Below are positions 26,743-37,200 of a DNA stretch of 64,000 bases, one piece after another. A program made the position numbers and the translations under genes. The DNA comes from Mycolicibacterium lutetiense (GTDB lineage: Bacteria; Actinomycetota; Actinomycetes; Mycobacteriales; Mycobacteriaceae). Position 1 is the stretch's first letter; every line of letters begins with the position of its first letter. The DNA lies in contig NZ_JAGIOP010000001.1 of NCBI RefSeq assembly GCF_017876775.1, forward strand, positions 682,001-746,000, in the 5' to 3' direction. The notes beneath the pieces are model-generated. The model made no database searches and was not told the DNA's origin. It saw nothing but the letters and a program-made list of their open reading frames with translations.

Positions 26743-28955
26743 GCACCGCCACTGGCCACGTCGTACTGGAGATCGGCGGGATGACGTGTGCCTCATGCGC
26801 TGGACGCATCGAGCGCAAGCTCAACAATCTCGACGGCGTCACCGCGACCGTGAACTACGCCACCGAGAAGGCCACCGTCGACGTCGCAGGCGAGGTCACG
26901 CCCGAGCAACTGATCGAGGCCGTCGCAACCGCGGGCTACACGGCACAATTGCCGGCGACCGAACCGGGCGAGAGTCACGTCGAGGACGATCCAACCGCCG
27001 CGTTGCGCACCCGGTTGATCGTCTCGGCCCTACTGACGATCCCGGTCATCGCCATGGCGATGATCCCCGCGTTGCAGTTCACCAACTGGCAGTGGCTCTC
27101 GCTGACCCTGGCCGCACCCGTCGTGGTGTGGGGCGCACTGCCGTTCCACCGCGCCGCCTGGACGAATCTGAGGCACGGCACCGCCACCATGGACACGCTC
27201 ATCTCGATGGGCACCATCGCGGCGTTCGGTTGGTCGCTGTACGCGCTGTTCTGGGGTACCGCCGGGATGCCGGGCATGACACACCCGTTCTCACTGGCCA
27301 TTTCGCCGTCCGACGGCGCCGGCAACATCTACCTGGAGGTCGCCGCGGGCGTCACCACCTTCATCCTGGCCGGGCGATACTTCGAGGCACGCTCCAAACG
27401 GCGGGCCGGGGCAGCGCTGCGCGCATTGCTCGAGCTCGGCGCCAAGGATGTTGCGGTTCTGCGAAACGGTGTGGAACAACGCATCCCGGTCGAGTCGCTG
27501 GCGGTGGGTGACGAGTTCGTGGTCCGTCCCGGCGAGAAAATCGCCACCGACGGTGAGGTGATCGACGGTTCATCGGCGGTGGATGCCTCGATGCTCACCG
27601 GGGAATCGGTTCCGGTCGAAGTCGGTGCCGGCGATCAGGTGGTCGGCGCCACAGTCAACGTCGGCGGCCGGCTCGTGGTGCGCGCCAAGCGAATCGGATC
27701 CGACACCCAGCTGGCCCAGATGGCCCGGCTGGTCGAGGACGCGCAATCAGGAAAGGCGCAGGCGCAACGTCTGGCCGATAGGGTGTCCGCGGTCTTCGTG
27801 CCGATCGTCATCGCGCTCGCGGTGGGCACGCTCGGTTTCTGGTTGGGCACCGGTGGATCGGTGGCCGCGGCGTTCACCGCCGCGGTGGCGGTGCTGATCA
27901 TCGCCTGCCCGTGCGCACTGGGCCTGGCCACCCCGACCGCGCTGCTGGTCGGCACCGGACGTGGCGCCCAACTCGGCATCCTGATCAAGGGGCCCGAGGT
28001 GCTCGAATCCACCCGCCGCGTGGACACCGTGGTGCTGGACAAGACCGGGACGGTGACCACCGGGGCGATGACTCTGCTGGACGTGATCACCGCGCCCGGT
28101 GAGGATCCCGCCGAGGTGCTGCGTTTGGTCGGGGCGGTCGAGGACGGCTCTGAGCATCCGGTCGCCAGGGCGATCGCCAAGGGCGCCCGCGACAAGCTCG
28201 GCGACCTGCCCGTGGCCGAGGATTTCGCCAACGTGGCGGGCCTCGGGGTGCAGGGCGTCGTAGACGGCCATGCCCTGGTGGTGGGCCGTCGCCAGCTACT
28301 GGCCGACTGGGGACAGCAGCTGCCACCGGACCTGGATATCGCGATGCGCGATGCTCAGGCCCAGGGCCGCACCGCGATCGCCGCGGGGTGGGATGGGCAG
28401 GCGCGCGCCGTGCTGGTGGTCGCCGACGCGGTCAAGCCCACCTCGAAAGAGGCGATCGAGCAACTGCGCGCCCTCGGTCTCGAGCCGATCATGCTGACCG
28501 GCGACAACGAGGCGGCAGCCCACACGATCGCCGAACAGGTTGGCGTGCAGGAGGTTTACGCCGATGTCCTGCCGCAGGACAAGGTCGATGTCATCAAACG
28601 GCTGCAGGACGAGGGCCGGGTGGTGGCGATGGTCGGCGACGGTGTCAACGACGCCGCAGCGCTGGCGCAGGCAGACCTCGGCCTGGCCATGGGTACCGGC
28701 ACCGATGTGGCGATCGAGGCCAGCGACCTGACGTTGGTGCGCGGTGATCTGCGGGCCGCCGCCGATGCCATCCGGTTGTCCCGGCGCACGTTGGCCACCA
28801 TCAAGGGCAACCTGTTCTGGGCTTTCGCCTACAACGTCGCGGCGTTGCCGCTGGCGGCGGCCGGACTGCTCAACCCCATGCTGGCCGGTGCGGCGATGGC
28901 GTTCTCCTCGGTGTTCGTGGTCAGTAACAGCCTGCGGCTGAGACGATTCCGATGA
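26739..28955 (+). CDS. copA: Cu(I)-exporting P1B-type ATPase CopA
   Basis: 738-residue copper efflux ATPase of the inner membrane. One N-terminal HMA domain (GMTCASC, Cys17 and Cys20) precedes eight predicted membrane segments. The TGES actuator motif is present, the CPC metal site is at 390-392, and the phosphorylated Asp434 is in DKTGT. The ATP site shows EHPVARAI (HP motif), and MLTGDN and [10 protein letters not shown] follow. It exports cytoplasmic Cu(I) delivered by CopZ. M. tuberculosis CtpV is the nearest functional analogue. GTG start overlaps the upstream stop. Expression should follow the CsoR-type operator upstream of copZ. Confidence 0.95.
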   Translation: MSTATGHVVLEIGGMTCASCAGRIERKLNNLDGVTATVNYATEKATVDVAGEVTPEQLIEAVATAGYTAQLPATEPGESHVEDDPTAALRTRLIVSALLTIPVIAMAMIPALQFTNWQWLSLTLAAPVVVWGALPFHRAAWTNLRHGTATMDTLISMGTIAAFGWSLYALFWGTAGMPGMTHPFSLAISPSDGAGNIYLEVAAGVTTFILAGRYFEARSKRRAGAALRALLELGAKDVAVLRNGVEQRIPVESLAVGDEFVVRPGEKIATDGEVIDGSSAVDASMLTGESVPVEVGAGDQVVGATVNVGGRLVVRAKRIGSDTQLAQMARLVEDAQSGKAQAQRLADRVSAVFVPIVIALAVGTLGFWLGTGGSVAAAFTAAVAVLIIACPCALGLATPTALLVGTGRGAQLGILIKGPEVLESTRRVDTVVLDKTGTVTTGAMTLLDVITAPGEDPAEVLRLVGAVEDGSEHPVARAIAKGARDKLGDLPVAEDFANVAGLGVQGVVDGHALVVGRRQLLADWGQQLPPDLDIAMRDAQAQGRTAIAAGWDGQARAVLVVADAVKPTSKEAIEQLRALGLEPIMLTGDNEAAAHTIAEQVGVQEVYADVLPQDKVDVIKRLQDEGRVVAMVGDGVNDAAALAQADLGLAMGTGTDVAIEASDLTLVRGDLRAAADAIRLSRRTLATIKGNLFWAFAYNVAALPLAAAGLLNPMLAGAAMAFSSVFVVSNSLRLRRFR

Positions 28956-29034
28956 TCGCGGAAATGTCACGGGCCGGATTCGATTCAGGCGGAACCGGAA
29001 TCGTCATCGTCACGTCGCTACAGTTGAAGGCATC

Positions 29035-29448
29035 GTGATACCGGGCAGATCTCGTGTGCACTCACTGTCACGGCTGGCAGCCATGATGGTGATCGCGTTG
29101 TGGGCGACGGTACTTGCCGGGCAGTGGCAGGTCACGACCCACCATCAGGCGGTGCATCTGCCGCATGCGGTTTCCGCCGCGATCGGCGACGGTAGCAACG
29201 CGCTGGTGCTCGACCATCCGCACGTCAGTGACGGTTCGGCTCCGCACACACTTGAGGGTTTCACCGCTGCGGTGCTGCCGCGGACTGCGGCCGCTCCGGC
29301 GGCGCTGTCGGTGGTGGCGCTCATCGTCGGGTGCGCGGTGTTGTGCGGGTGTGCCGCCGTGCGCGCACAGCGCGGTCCGCCTGACCGCCATCGGATTCCA
29401 CTCGCCGGTCAAGCACTTCTGCTCCGGATCTGTATCGCGCGCCGCTGA
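29035..29448 (+). CDS. lpqS: LpqS-like small exported membrane protein
   Basis: 137-residue protein with an N-terminal membrane segment, a His-rich outer segment ([10 protein letters not shown], then LDHPHV), a second hydrophobic stretch (about 90-110, [18 protein letters not shown]), and an RGPP...[13 protein letters not shown] tail that matches my recollection of M. tuberculosis LpqS (Rv0847). LpqS belongs to the copper-responsive RicR regulon and its role is unclear. GTG start at 29035, with a GTG at 29056 or ATG at 29080 as alternatives. A -10-like TACAGT (29019-29024) could give its own promoter, but no RicR-type palindrome is evident, so read-through from copA is likely. Confidence 0.72.
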   Translation: MIPGRSRVHSLSRLAAMMVIALWATVLAGQWQVTTHHQAVHLPHAVSAAIGDGSNALVLDHPHVSDGSAPHTLEGFTAAVLPRTAAAPAALSVVALIVGCAVLCGCAAVRAQRGPPDRHRIPLAGQALLLRICIARR

Positions 29449-29537
29449 CCGGCAGCGCGGGGTGCGCTGAGCGCCCCAACGCTGTCCGGGTCAGTTGCCG
29501 TGCTGAGCGCGGCTGGAGATACAGAATCGACGAAGCC

Positions 29538-30626
29538 ATGAACCATGCCCTTTCCACCCGTTCTTTCCATGTTCTGCGCCAAAACCGTGGGCCCCACACC
29601 ATGGTCGGCCATACTCCCACCCTGTGGGTGTCCACTCCGTTCGCCGATGAAGGGCGCGGATTCTGGGCGAAACTCGAAGGCTTCAACCCTGGCGGTATGA
29701 AGGACCGGCCCGCCATGCACATGGTGGAGCAGGCCCGGGCTCGAGGCGACCTGAAACCGGGTGGCCGCATCATCGAATCAACCAGCGGCACATTGGGCCT
29801 CGGCCTCGCATTCGCGGGAACGATCTACCACCACCCGGTGACCCTGGTGACCGATCCAGGCCTGGAACCGATCATCGAGCGAATGCTGACCGCCTACGGT
29901 GCCGAGGTTTCGATGGTGACCGAACCGCATCCCACCGGTGGGTGGCAGCAGGCCCGGCGCGACCGGGTGGCCGAACTGCTCGCCGCCGACGACAACGCGT
30001 GGTATCCCGACCAGTACAACAACCCCGACAACGTCGATGCCTACCGGCCACTGGCACTCGAACTCAACGCCCAGATCGGCCACGTCGATGTGCTGGTGTG
30101 CTCGGTCGGCACCGGCGGGCATTCGGCCGGTGTGGCGCGGGTGCTGCGCGAGTTCAACCCGGATCTGCGCCTGATCGGGGTGGACACGATCGGTTCGACG
30201 ATCTTCGGTCAACCTGCCGCGACGCGGGTCATGCGGGGCCTCGGCTCGAGCATCTACCCCCGCAATGTGGACTACGGCGCGTTCGACGAGGTGCACTGGG
30301 TGGCGCCGGCCGACGCGGTGTGGGCTGCCCGGACGCTGGCGTCGACGTACTACGCCAGCGGGGGATGGAGTGTCGGAGCGGTCGGTCTGGTGGCCGGCTG
30401 GGCGGCGCGAAACCATCCGCACGGCACCACGATTGCCGCGGTGTTCCCCGACGGCCCACAGCGGTACTTCGACACGGTCTACAACGACGACTACTGCCGT
30501 GAGCTCGGTCTGCTCGACCATCAACCGGCCCACGAACCCGAGACGATCGAGGGCCCCGGCGATCGCGTCGTGCAGTCCTGGACCCGTTGTGAGACGGTCT
30601 CCGACCCGACGGCGGTGGCCGGATGA
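29538..30626 (+). CDS. cysK2: PLP-dependent cysteine synthase family protein, CysK2 type
   Basis: 362-residue fold-type-II PLP enzyme. The PLP Lys is Lys55 in [10 protein letters not shown], and the substrate loop is [10 protein letters not shown] (where CysK has TSGNTG). A Gly-rich phosphate-binding motif follows ([10 protein letters not shown]). These variations match CysK2 (Rv0848), which in M. tuberculosis makes S-sulphocysteine from O-phosphoserine and thiosulphate. Gene order lpqS-cysK2-MFS equals Rv0847-Rv0848-Rv0849, a copper-responsive block there. Sulphur chemistry may help buffer copper or redox stress (inference). The stop overlaps the MFS gene by 4 nt (ATGA). Confidence 0.88.
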   Translation: MNHALSTRSFHVLRQNRGPHTMVGHTPTLWVSTPFADEGRGFWAKLEGFNPGGMKDRPAMHMVEQARARGDLKPGGRIIESTSGTLGLGLAFAGTIYHHPVTLVTDPGLEPIIERMLTAYGAEVSMVTEPHPTGGWQQARRDRVAELLAADDNAWYPDQYNNPDNVDAYRPLALELNAQIGHVDVLVCSVGTGGHSAGVARVLREFNPDLRLIGVDTIGSTIFGQPAATRVMRGLGSSIYPRNVDYGAFDEVHWVAPADAVWAARTLASTYYASGGWSVGAVGLVAGWAARNHPHGTTIAAVFPDGPQRYFDTVYNDDYCRELGLLDHQPAHEPETIEGPGDRVVQSWTRCETVSDPTAVAG

Positions 30627-31862
30627 GCGGACTCGTCGCGCAGTTCCGCAGTTTCGACCTGCCGAGTCGACTGTTGATGGTCAACCAGTTCGGCATCAAT
30701 CTGGGCTTCTACATGCTCATGCCGTACCTGGCCGGCTATCTGGCCGGCCCACTCGGCCTGGCCGCGTGGGCGGTGGGGCTGGTGCTGGGCGTGCGGAACT
30801 TCTCCCAGCAGGGCATGTTCATCGTCGGTGGCACCCTGGCCGATCGGCTGGGGTACAAACCGCTCATCGTCGCGGGGTGTCTGCTGCGCACGGCGGGGTT
30901 CGGGCTGCTCGTCGTCGCGGACTCATTGCCCGCGATGTTGATCGCCTCGGCGGCAACGGGTTTCGCCGGAGCATTGTTCAATCCCGCGGTGCGGGCCTAT
31001 CTGGCCGCCGACGCCGGTGACCGGCGGCTCGAGGCCTTCGCCACGTTCAATGTCTTCTACCAGGCCGGGATCCTGTTGGGGCCACTCGCCGGAATGGCAC
31101 TGCTGGCCTTCGATTTCCGAGTGACCGCCGCCGTCGCTGCCGGAGTGTTCGCGGTGCTGACCGTGGCCCAGTTGATGGCCCTGCCGCGGCACCGTGCCGA
31201 ACCTGTCGAGCAGCGGAGTTCGGTGCTCGAGGACTGGCGCAGTGTCGTCGCCAACCGCGGGTTCGTGTTGTTCGCGGTGGCGATGGTCGGCTCCTACGTC
31301 CTGTCCTTCCAGGTGTATCTGGCATTGCCGCTGCAGGCGGCAGAGCTGCGACCTGGGAACGAAACCGTGTTGGTAGCAGCGATATTCGTGGTGTCCGGTT
31401 TGATCGCGGTGGGCGGACAACTGCGCATCACCCGGTGGTTCGCCGACCGCTGGGGGTCGCGGCGCAGCCTGGTGGTCGGTCTGCTGGTGCTGGCGGCGGC
31501 TTTTGTTCCGATGGCGGTGGTGCCCGACGGAGACCGGTTCGGTACCGGCGCTGCGGTGGCGGCCCTGCTCGTTTCGTCGGGGCTACTGGCGCTGGGCTCG
31601 GCCGCGGTGTTCCCGTTCGAGATGGACACGGTCGTGGCGCTGTCGGGTGATCGACTGGTCGCCACCCACTACGGGTTCTACAACACCGTCGTCGGCATCG
31701 GGATCCTGCTGGGCAACGTGGCCACCGGCTCGCTGATCGGCGCCGCCCGCGCCGCGGGCCTGGCCGAACTGGTCTGGCTGGGCCTCACGGCGATCGGGCT
31801 GGTGTCCGCGGCCGCGCTCTACGCGTTGATGCGGGACGGTGGGAGGCTGGCGCCTTCGCCGC

Positions 31863-31882
<20 letters not shown>
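30623..31882 (+). CDS. MFS transporter, Rv0849-like
   Basis: 419-residue major facilitator with 12 predicted membrane segments and a motif-A-like loop ([13 protein letters not shown] near residue 75). It is coupled by ATGA to cysK2, in the same order as Rv0848-Rv0849. The substrate is unknown; export of the S-sulphocysteine-type product or a metal complex would fit the context but is a guess. The 3' end overlaps the convergent AIM24 gene by 20 nt. Confidence 0.88.
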
Positions 31883-32714
<832 letters not shown>

Positions 32715-32809
32715 TCCTCGAATCGTCGGGTGGGGAGAAATCGCCACCAGGCTACAAGTCGGCGGCTCCGGGTCGCGGGCGTAACCAGATGGCGGAATTT
32801 TCGCCCTTA

Positions 32810-34116
32810 GGTTCTGGGGGTGAATGCAACAGCTTCTAGCTGAGGAGTTGTTGATGCGTGCACGTCGTCTGTGTGGGTTGGCCTGTGCCGGCCCTCAGTT
32901 CTGGGATCACATCAAACAGGGAATGACCCCCAGTGAGGCCGGGGTGGCCGTCGGCGCGTCGGAAACCAGCGGTAGGCGTTGGTTTGCTGATGCTGGTGGA
33001 GTGAGACCTAGGATTCGCGACGAGTCGGCTCCGCGCACGCGGCCCCGGCTCACCATTGAAGAGCGCAACGAGATCCAAGACGGCGTGGCCAGGCAAGAGC
33101 CGATCCAGCAGATGGCGCGACGGTTGGATCGCCATCCGACAACGATCATGCGGGAAATCGGTCGGAATGGGTGGTGCCGTGGTCGATACCGGGCACGGTA
33201 TCGGTTCGGTGCCCGGTGGCACGGCGGGCCGACAACCAAACCGAAGTATCGGGCCGATCTGGCTCAGTCGCATGCCGCTGACCGGGCTCGCCGGACCAAG
33301 CCAGGCAAGCTGGCGATCAATGAACGGTTGCACGATGAGGTGCAGAATCGGTTGCACGATGAGCACAGCCCCGAGCAGATCGCCAAACGCCTGAGGCTGG
33401 ATTTCCCCGACGAGCCGGAGATGTGGGTGTCCCACGAAACCATCTATCAGGCCATCTACGTGCAGGGCAAAGGCAACCTACGCCGCGAACTGCATACCTG
33501 CCTGCGCACTGGGCGTGCCCTACGCAAGCCCCAACGGCGCGCCGATGAGCGGCGGGGTCGGATTCCCGACATGGTCAACATCAGCGAGCGCCCACCCGAC
33601 GTCAACGACCGCGCCCTGCCCGGGCACTGGGAGGGCGACCTGATCACCGGTACCGAGAACAAGACTGCAATCGGAACCCTTGTGGAGCGCACGACCCGCT
33701 TCACGATGCTCTTGCACCTGCCCCACGACCACGGCGCGGTCGCAGTACAGGAGGCGATCGTGGCGAAAATGGCGGCGCTGCCGGCGATCCTGCGTAAAAC
33801 GCTGACCTGGGATCAGGGCAAGGAGATGGCCAACCACGTAGCCACCGCCAAGGCCGCCGACATCGACATCTACTTCTGCGATCCGCATTCACCCTGGCAG
33901 CGCGGGACCAACGAAAACACCAACGGGTTGTTACGCCAATACTTTGCTAAGGGCACCGACCTGTCGGTGTTCCCACCGGACTACCTCGACTACGTCGCAG
34001 CCAAACTCAATACCCGCCCACGCAAAACACTGGGCTGGAAAACTCCGGCCGAGGCCCTCGACGAACTACTCTCGAACCCGCCCGAACCATCAGCTGTTGC
34101 AACCAAACCTTGAAAC
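32810..34116 (+). mobile_element. IS30-family insertion sequence, apparently complete
   Basis: About 1.3 kb element with imperfect terminal inverted repeats of about 25 bp at 32810-32834 and 34092-34116; the inner ten bases TGCAACAGCT are identical and the outer part matches at roughly half to two thirds of positions. It carries one transposase gene whose stop codon lies inside the right repeat. Flanks are intergenic (AIM24 start on the left, a small membrane protein on the right). No unambiguous 2-3 bp target duplication is visible, so the exact outer ends are uncertain by a few bases. Confidence 0.85.
32854..34113 (+). CDS. IS30-family transposase
   Basis: 419-residue DDE transposase. An N-terminal HTH (MTPSEAGVAVGASETSGRRW) is followed by the IS30 HTH_38-like domain (LTIEERNEIQDGVARQ, MARRLDRHPTTIMREI). 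The catalytic core has Asp262 (HWEGDLITG), Asp320 (LTWDQGKEM) and Glu354 (GTNENTNGLLRQY), the 33-residue D-E spacing of IS30. GAGGAG 6 nt upstream supports the ATG at 32854; an in-frame ATG at 32824 lies inside the left inverted repeat and lacks a ribosome site. No frameshift or internal stop is seen, so it is likely functional. Confidence 0.93.
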   Translation: MRARRLCGLACAGPQFWDHIKQGMTPSEAGVAVGASETSGRRWFADAGGVRPRIRDESAPRTRPRLTIEERNEIQDGVARQEPIQQMARRLDRHPTTIMREIGRNGWCRGRYRARYRFGARWHGGPTTKPKYRADLAQSHAADRARRTKPGKLAINERLHDEVQNRLHDEHSPEQIAKRLRLDFPDEPEMWVSHETIYQAIYVQGKGNLRRELHTCLRTGRALRKPQRRADERRGRIPDMVNISERPPDVNDRALPGHWEGDLITGTENKTAIGTLVERTTRFTMLLHLPHDHGAVAVQEAIVAKMAALPAILRKTLTWDQGKEMANHVATAKAADIDIYFCDPHSPWQRGTNENTNGLLRQYFAKGTDLSVFPPDYLDYVAAKLNTRPRKTLGWKTPAEALDELLSNPPEPSAVATKP

Positions 34117-34176
34117 CGCCGCCTCGGCACCGCCACAGCGTTACAAACGCGGCGAACCGCTGGCATCCTTAGTGCC

Positions 34177-34380
34177 ATGGCAAAGGAAATCGACCCGCTT
34201 CGTGCCCAAGGTGCGCTCGCGGTCTTCAAGCAGCACCCCGGCATGGTGCTGTTCGCGGTGTCGCCGGCGATCATCCTGCTGGGCGCCGTGTGGTGGATCG
34301 CCGGCCCGGGCTGGGCCGGGCTGCTGCTGGTGGCCCTGGTGCTGGCCGGCGGGGCCGCACTGCTGCTCAAGCGCAACTAG
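34177..34380 (+). CDS. Small two-helix membrane protein
   Basis: 67-residue protein with a short charged N-terminus, two adjacent hydrophobic helices (about 22-42 and 45-62) broken by a Gly/Pro turn (AGPGWAGLL) and a basic tail (LLLKRN). No recognised family; conserved mycobacterial hypothetical at best. It lies 60 nt after the insertion sequence and 78 nt before the next gene, and coding bias agrees with its neighbours. The insertion may have separated it from its original promoter region. Confidence 0.65.
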   Translation: MAKEIDPLRAQGALAVFKQHPGMVLFAVSPAIILLGAVWWIAGPGWAGLLLVALVLAGGAALLLKRN

Positions 34381-34435
34381 AACGCCGCAAGCAGAAATCC
34401 ACGTTCGCCGGTGGTGAACGCCGTCCTATCTGCGA

Positions 34436-34461
34436 TGTAACGGTGTAATCATGTAATCATG
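34436..34461 (+). promoter_or_regulatory. Tandem 8-bp repeats merging into a start codon
   Basis: Three head-to-tail octamers, TGTAACGG, TGTAATCA and TGTAATCA (34436-34459), run directly into the ATG at 34459. TGTAAT at 34444-34449 also fits a -10 element 9 nt before the ATG, so the transcript may be leaderless. Directly repeated short sites are typical of ribbon-helix-helix repressors, and the gene that follows may encode one. Confidence 0.55.
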
Positions 34462-35001
34462 AACAAACATCAACACCATCGCCGGTCTGCGGACGAGGCC
34501 GCCGAATGGTTCGCAGGCCGACTGCCCGATACCTGGTTCACGAGCGATCCGACGGTGATCGTCGACCGTGAAGAGATCACCGTCATCGGACGGCTGCCCG
34601 ATGCCACAGATAACCCAGAAGCCGAGACCCAGGCCCGGGCCTCCGGGCGGGCCTCACGGTTCCGGGAGGAGACGCGCAGCGAGCGGATGCGCATCGCCGA
34701 CGAGGCGCAGGGCCGTTTCGACCGGAAGGTCTCCTGGGGCGTAGAAATCAGCACAGGAGTCGGTTCCGAATCGGAGCGAATCCTGTTCACCCACATCGCG
34801 GTACCGGTGATGACCCGGCTCAAGCAGCCCGAACGGCAGGTACTCGACACCCTGGTCGACGCCGGCGTGGCCCGGTCGCGCTCGGACGCACTTGCCTGGT
34901 CGGTGCGCCTGGTCGGCCAGCACACCGAGGAATGGTTGGACAAGCTGCGCGGTGCGATGAAGGCGGTTGACGATCTGCGGGCAGAGGGTCCCGGCGCCTA
35001 G
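34459..35001 (+). CDS. Conserved hypothetical protein, possible DNA-binding
   Basis: 180-residue soluble protein, family not recognised. The N-terminal half is acidic with an Arg/Glu-rich helix (ASGRASRFREETRSERMR). The C-terminal part (about 120-165) has a helix-turn-helix/ribbon-helix-helix look (PERQVLDTLVDAGVARSRSD, then ALAWSVRLVGQHTEEWL), as in RHH proteins where a short strand precedes two helices. Tandem octamer repeats over its start codon would suit autorepression. The stop overlaps the convergent molybdopterin oxidoreductase gene by 4 nt. Confidence 0.7.
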   Translation: MNKHQHHRRSADEAAEWFAGRLPDTWFTSDPTVIVDREEITVIGRLPDATDNPEAETQARASGRASRFREETRSERMRIADEAQGRFDRKVSWGVEISTGVGSESERILFTHIAVPVMTRLKQPERQVLDTLVDAGVARSRSDALAWSVRLVGQHTEEWLDKLRGAMKAVDDLRAEGPGA

Positions 35002-37163
35002 ATTCGCTCGATCCCGACGTACACCGAGCCGAGCACCGAGGTCTGGGACAGCGGATCGATCGCTGTCCCGTCGGCCAGCAGGTTGCGGTTGACCCCGTAG
35101 GAATCCGGTGCGCTGCCGTGGAGCGGGTCGAATACCCTTGAGCCCCAGCCATGATCGAGTACGACGACCCCGCGGCGGGGCCGGTCGCTGAGCGCCGCCG
35201 TCACCTCCACCTGTCCCACCGGTGAGTACACGCGCACCCGGTCGCCTGCCGCAATGCCCAGCGCTGCAGCGTCCTCGGGGTGCAGCAGTACCTCGTTGTC
35301 CTTGCCTCCAGGATGCAGGCCAGGCACTTCGTTCAGCCAGGAGTTCATCGAATGCCGCCGGCGCCCATTGCCCAGTATGAACGGGAACCCTTCCGGTGCT
35401 TGGTGATCGGATGTGGCGAGCAGTTCACGGGTCCGCGCCACAAACTCGGCGGGGGCGGCATGGACCTTGTGGTCCGGGGTGCGCAACGCTTCGCGGAACC
35501 GGCCGAACTGCCGCGGTCCGAGTACCAGCCCGTGCGGATTCGACGTCAGCTCGCGCCAGGTGAGCTTGTGCCCGTCGACTTTCCGTGAGGTCAGGATGAT
35601 CAGCCGGTCCATCCAGTGCGGCCCGAACGCCAACCCGGGCCGCCGGGTCCGCGCCGCCAGCCAACGGGTCGCGCGGATGAACCCGTTGAATCCCTTCGCG
35701 CCGAACAGCGGGCGCCGCATGGCCAGCGCCAGATCGGTGAACACCCGCCACTCCTCGCGGGTGCCGTCCGGTGGTTCGACGGCCTTCACGCCGTACTGCA
35801 CGTAGGGCTCGTCGTGCATGCCGCTGGTGAAGGCCAACAGATCGTCGCGCTCGAGCCAGTGCACCGCGGGCAGCAGCCAGTGCGCGTGCCGGTGGCTCTC
35901 GCGCTGCACCAGGTCGATGGCCACCAGCAGGTCCAGCCCGCCCAGGGCCTCGTCGAGCCTGGCCCCGTCGGGCCCGGAGATCACCGGGTTACCGGAATTG
36001 ATCAACAGCGCGCGGATCTGGCCACGGCCCGGCGTGGTGATCTCGTCGGGCAGTTCGGCCAGCGCGTGTGCCCCGGCCACCAGACCACGTCCGGCCAGCC
36101 TGCTGGTGTGCGGGCGGGTGGCCGCCAGCCCGGCCAGCCGCAGCGTGTCGACATAGCCCGGCTCGAAGCGGCGCCCACCGGGGCGATCCATCCGCCCGGT
36201 GATCAGGTTGAGTACATGACCCAGCCATTCGGCCACCGTGCCCGCGGCATGCAGCGACACCCCGGTGCGCGTGATGGCCATCGCTCCTGGCGCCGAGGCG
36301 AATTCGCGCGCCACCCGCTCGATCACGTCGCGGGCGATATCGCAGCGCGACGCCAGATCGTCCAGGTCGGCGTCGGCGGTCAGCGCGCGGAGGTCGGGCA
36401 CCCCGGTCGCCAGCTCGGCGCAGTCGGCGCGGTGCTCGCGGCCCTCGTCGACAATCACCTTGACCATCGCCAGCAGCAGCGCCCAATCCGTACCCGGACG
36501 CACCGATAGATGTAGATCCGCGGCTTGGGCGCTCTCGGTGCGGATCGGGTCCACCACGACGATCCGTGCGCCCCGCTTCTGGCGGGCCAGTGCGCGGCGC
36601 CAGCCGCCAGGCACCGACTCAACCCAGTTCCAAGCGCTCACAGCGGGATTGGCCCCGACGATCAGGAAGTAGTCGCAGTGGTCGACATCGGACACCGGCA
36701 CCATCAGTGGTGATCCGTACATGGCTTCGGCCACCACGTGCAGCGCGTTCTGGTCCACCGATCCGACCGCGTAGCGGTTGTACGTGCCGATGGCATCCAG
36801 CCAGGCGTTCATGAACACCAGGTTCGACGACGAGTAGCCGGCCGGATTGCCGTAGTAGGCGGCCACCGCATCCGGGCCGCCGACCTTGATGATCCGGTTC
36901 ATGCGCTGCGCGATGTCGCTGATCGCCTCGTCCCAACTCGCCTCGACATAGCCGTCACCGACCCGGCGCATGGGGCGAAGGATGCGTCGAGGGTGTTCCA
37001 CCACCTGACCGGCGGTGCGGCCTTTCGCGCAAAAATCACCCCAGGTGTGCGGGTTGAGCTTGTCGGCGGAGATCTTGACCACCCGGTTGTCCTCGACCGT
37101 CACCTCCAGGCCGCAGGACGCCAGACAGTACCGGCAGAACGTGTGCACGGTACGGGACGTCAT
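34998..37163 (-). CDS. Molybdopterin-dependent oxidoreductase with [4Fe-4S] site
   Basis: 721-residue enzyme of the DMSO-reductase/formate-dehydrogenase superfamily. The N-terminal [4Fe-4S] ligands are Cys10, Cys13, Cys17 and Cys45 (CRYCLASC, DFCAKG). Large molybdopterin-guanine-dinucleotide domains follow (YFLIVGANPAVSAWNWVES, VVDPIRTESAQ, INSGNPVISGPDGA), and a C-terminal Molydop_binding barrel starts near residue 610 (ALGIAAGDRVRVYSPVGQV). No twin-arginine signal is seen, so it is cytoplasmic. No partner subunit or electron carrier gene is adjacent. The substrate cannot be read from sequence. It is on the same strand as the ABC exporter genes, 37 nt downstream of them. Confidence 0.88.
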   Translation of the reverse strand: MTSRTVHTFCRYCLASCGLEVTVEDNRVVKISADKLNPHTWGDFCAKGRTAGQVVEHPRRILRPMRRVGDGYVEASWDEAISDIAQRMNRIIKVGGPDAVAAYYGNPAGYSSSNLVFMNAWLDAIGTYNRYAVGSVDQNALHVVAEAMYGSPLMVPVSDVDHCDYFLIVGANPAVSAWNWVESVPGGWRRALARQKRGARIVVVDPIRTESAQAADLHLSVRPGTDWALLLAMVKVIVDEGREHRADCAELATGVPDLRALTADADLDDLASRCDIARDVIERVAREFASAPGAMAITRTGVSLHAAGTVAEWLGHVLNLITGRMDRPGGRRFEPGYVDTLRLAGLAATRPHTSRLAGRGLVAGAHALAELPDEITTPGRGQIRALLINSGNPVISGPDGARLDEALGGLDLLVAIDLVQRESHRHAHWLLPAVHWLERDDLLAFTSGMHDEPYVQYGVKAVEPPDGTREEWRVFTDLALAMRRPLFGAKGFNGFIRATRWLAARTRRPGLAFGPHWMDRLIILTSRKVDGHKLTWRELTSNPHGLVLGPRQFGRFREALRTPDHKVHAAPAEFVARTRELLATSDHQAPEGFPFILGNGRRRHSMNSWLNEVPGLHPGGKDNEVLLHPEDAAALGIAAGDRVRVYSPVGQVEVTAALSDRPRRGVVVLDHGWGSRVFDPLHGSAPDSYGVNRNLLADGTAIDPLSQTSVLGSVYVGIERI

Positions 37164-37200
37164 TACACCGACACTACGGTTTGTAACGGAGGTGGGGGCG

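Noticed and set aside
28982..29002. GATTC-N11-GAATC upstream of lpqS as a RicR/CsoR operator.
   Set aside because: It lacks the G/C tract and A/T flanks of such sites, and 5-bp arms at this distance are expected by chance.
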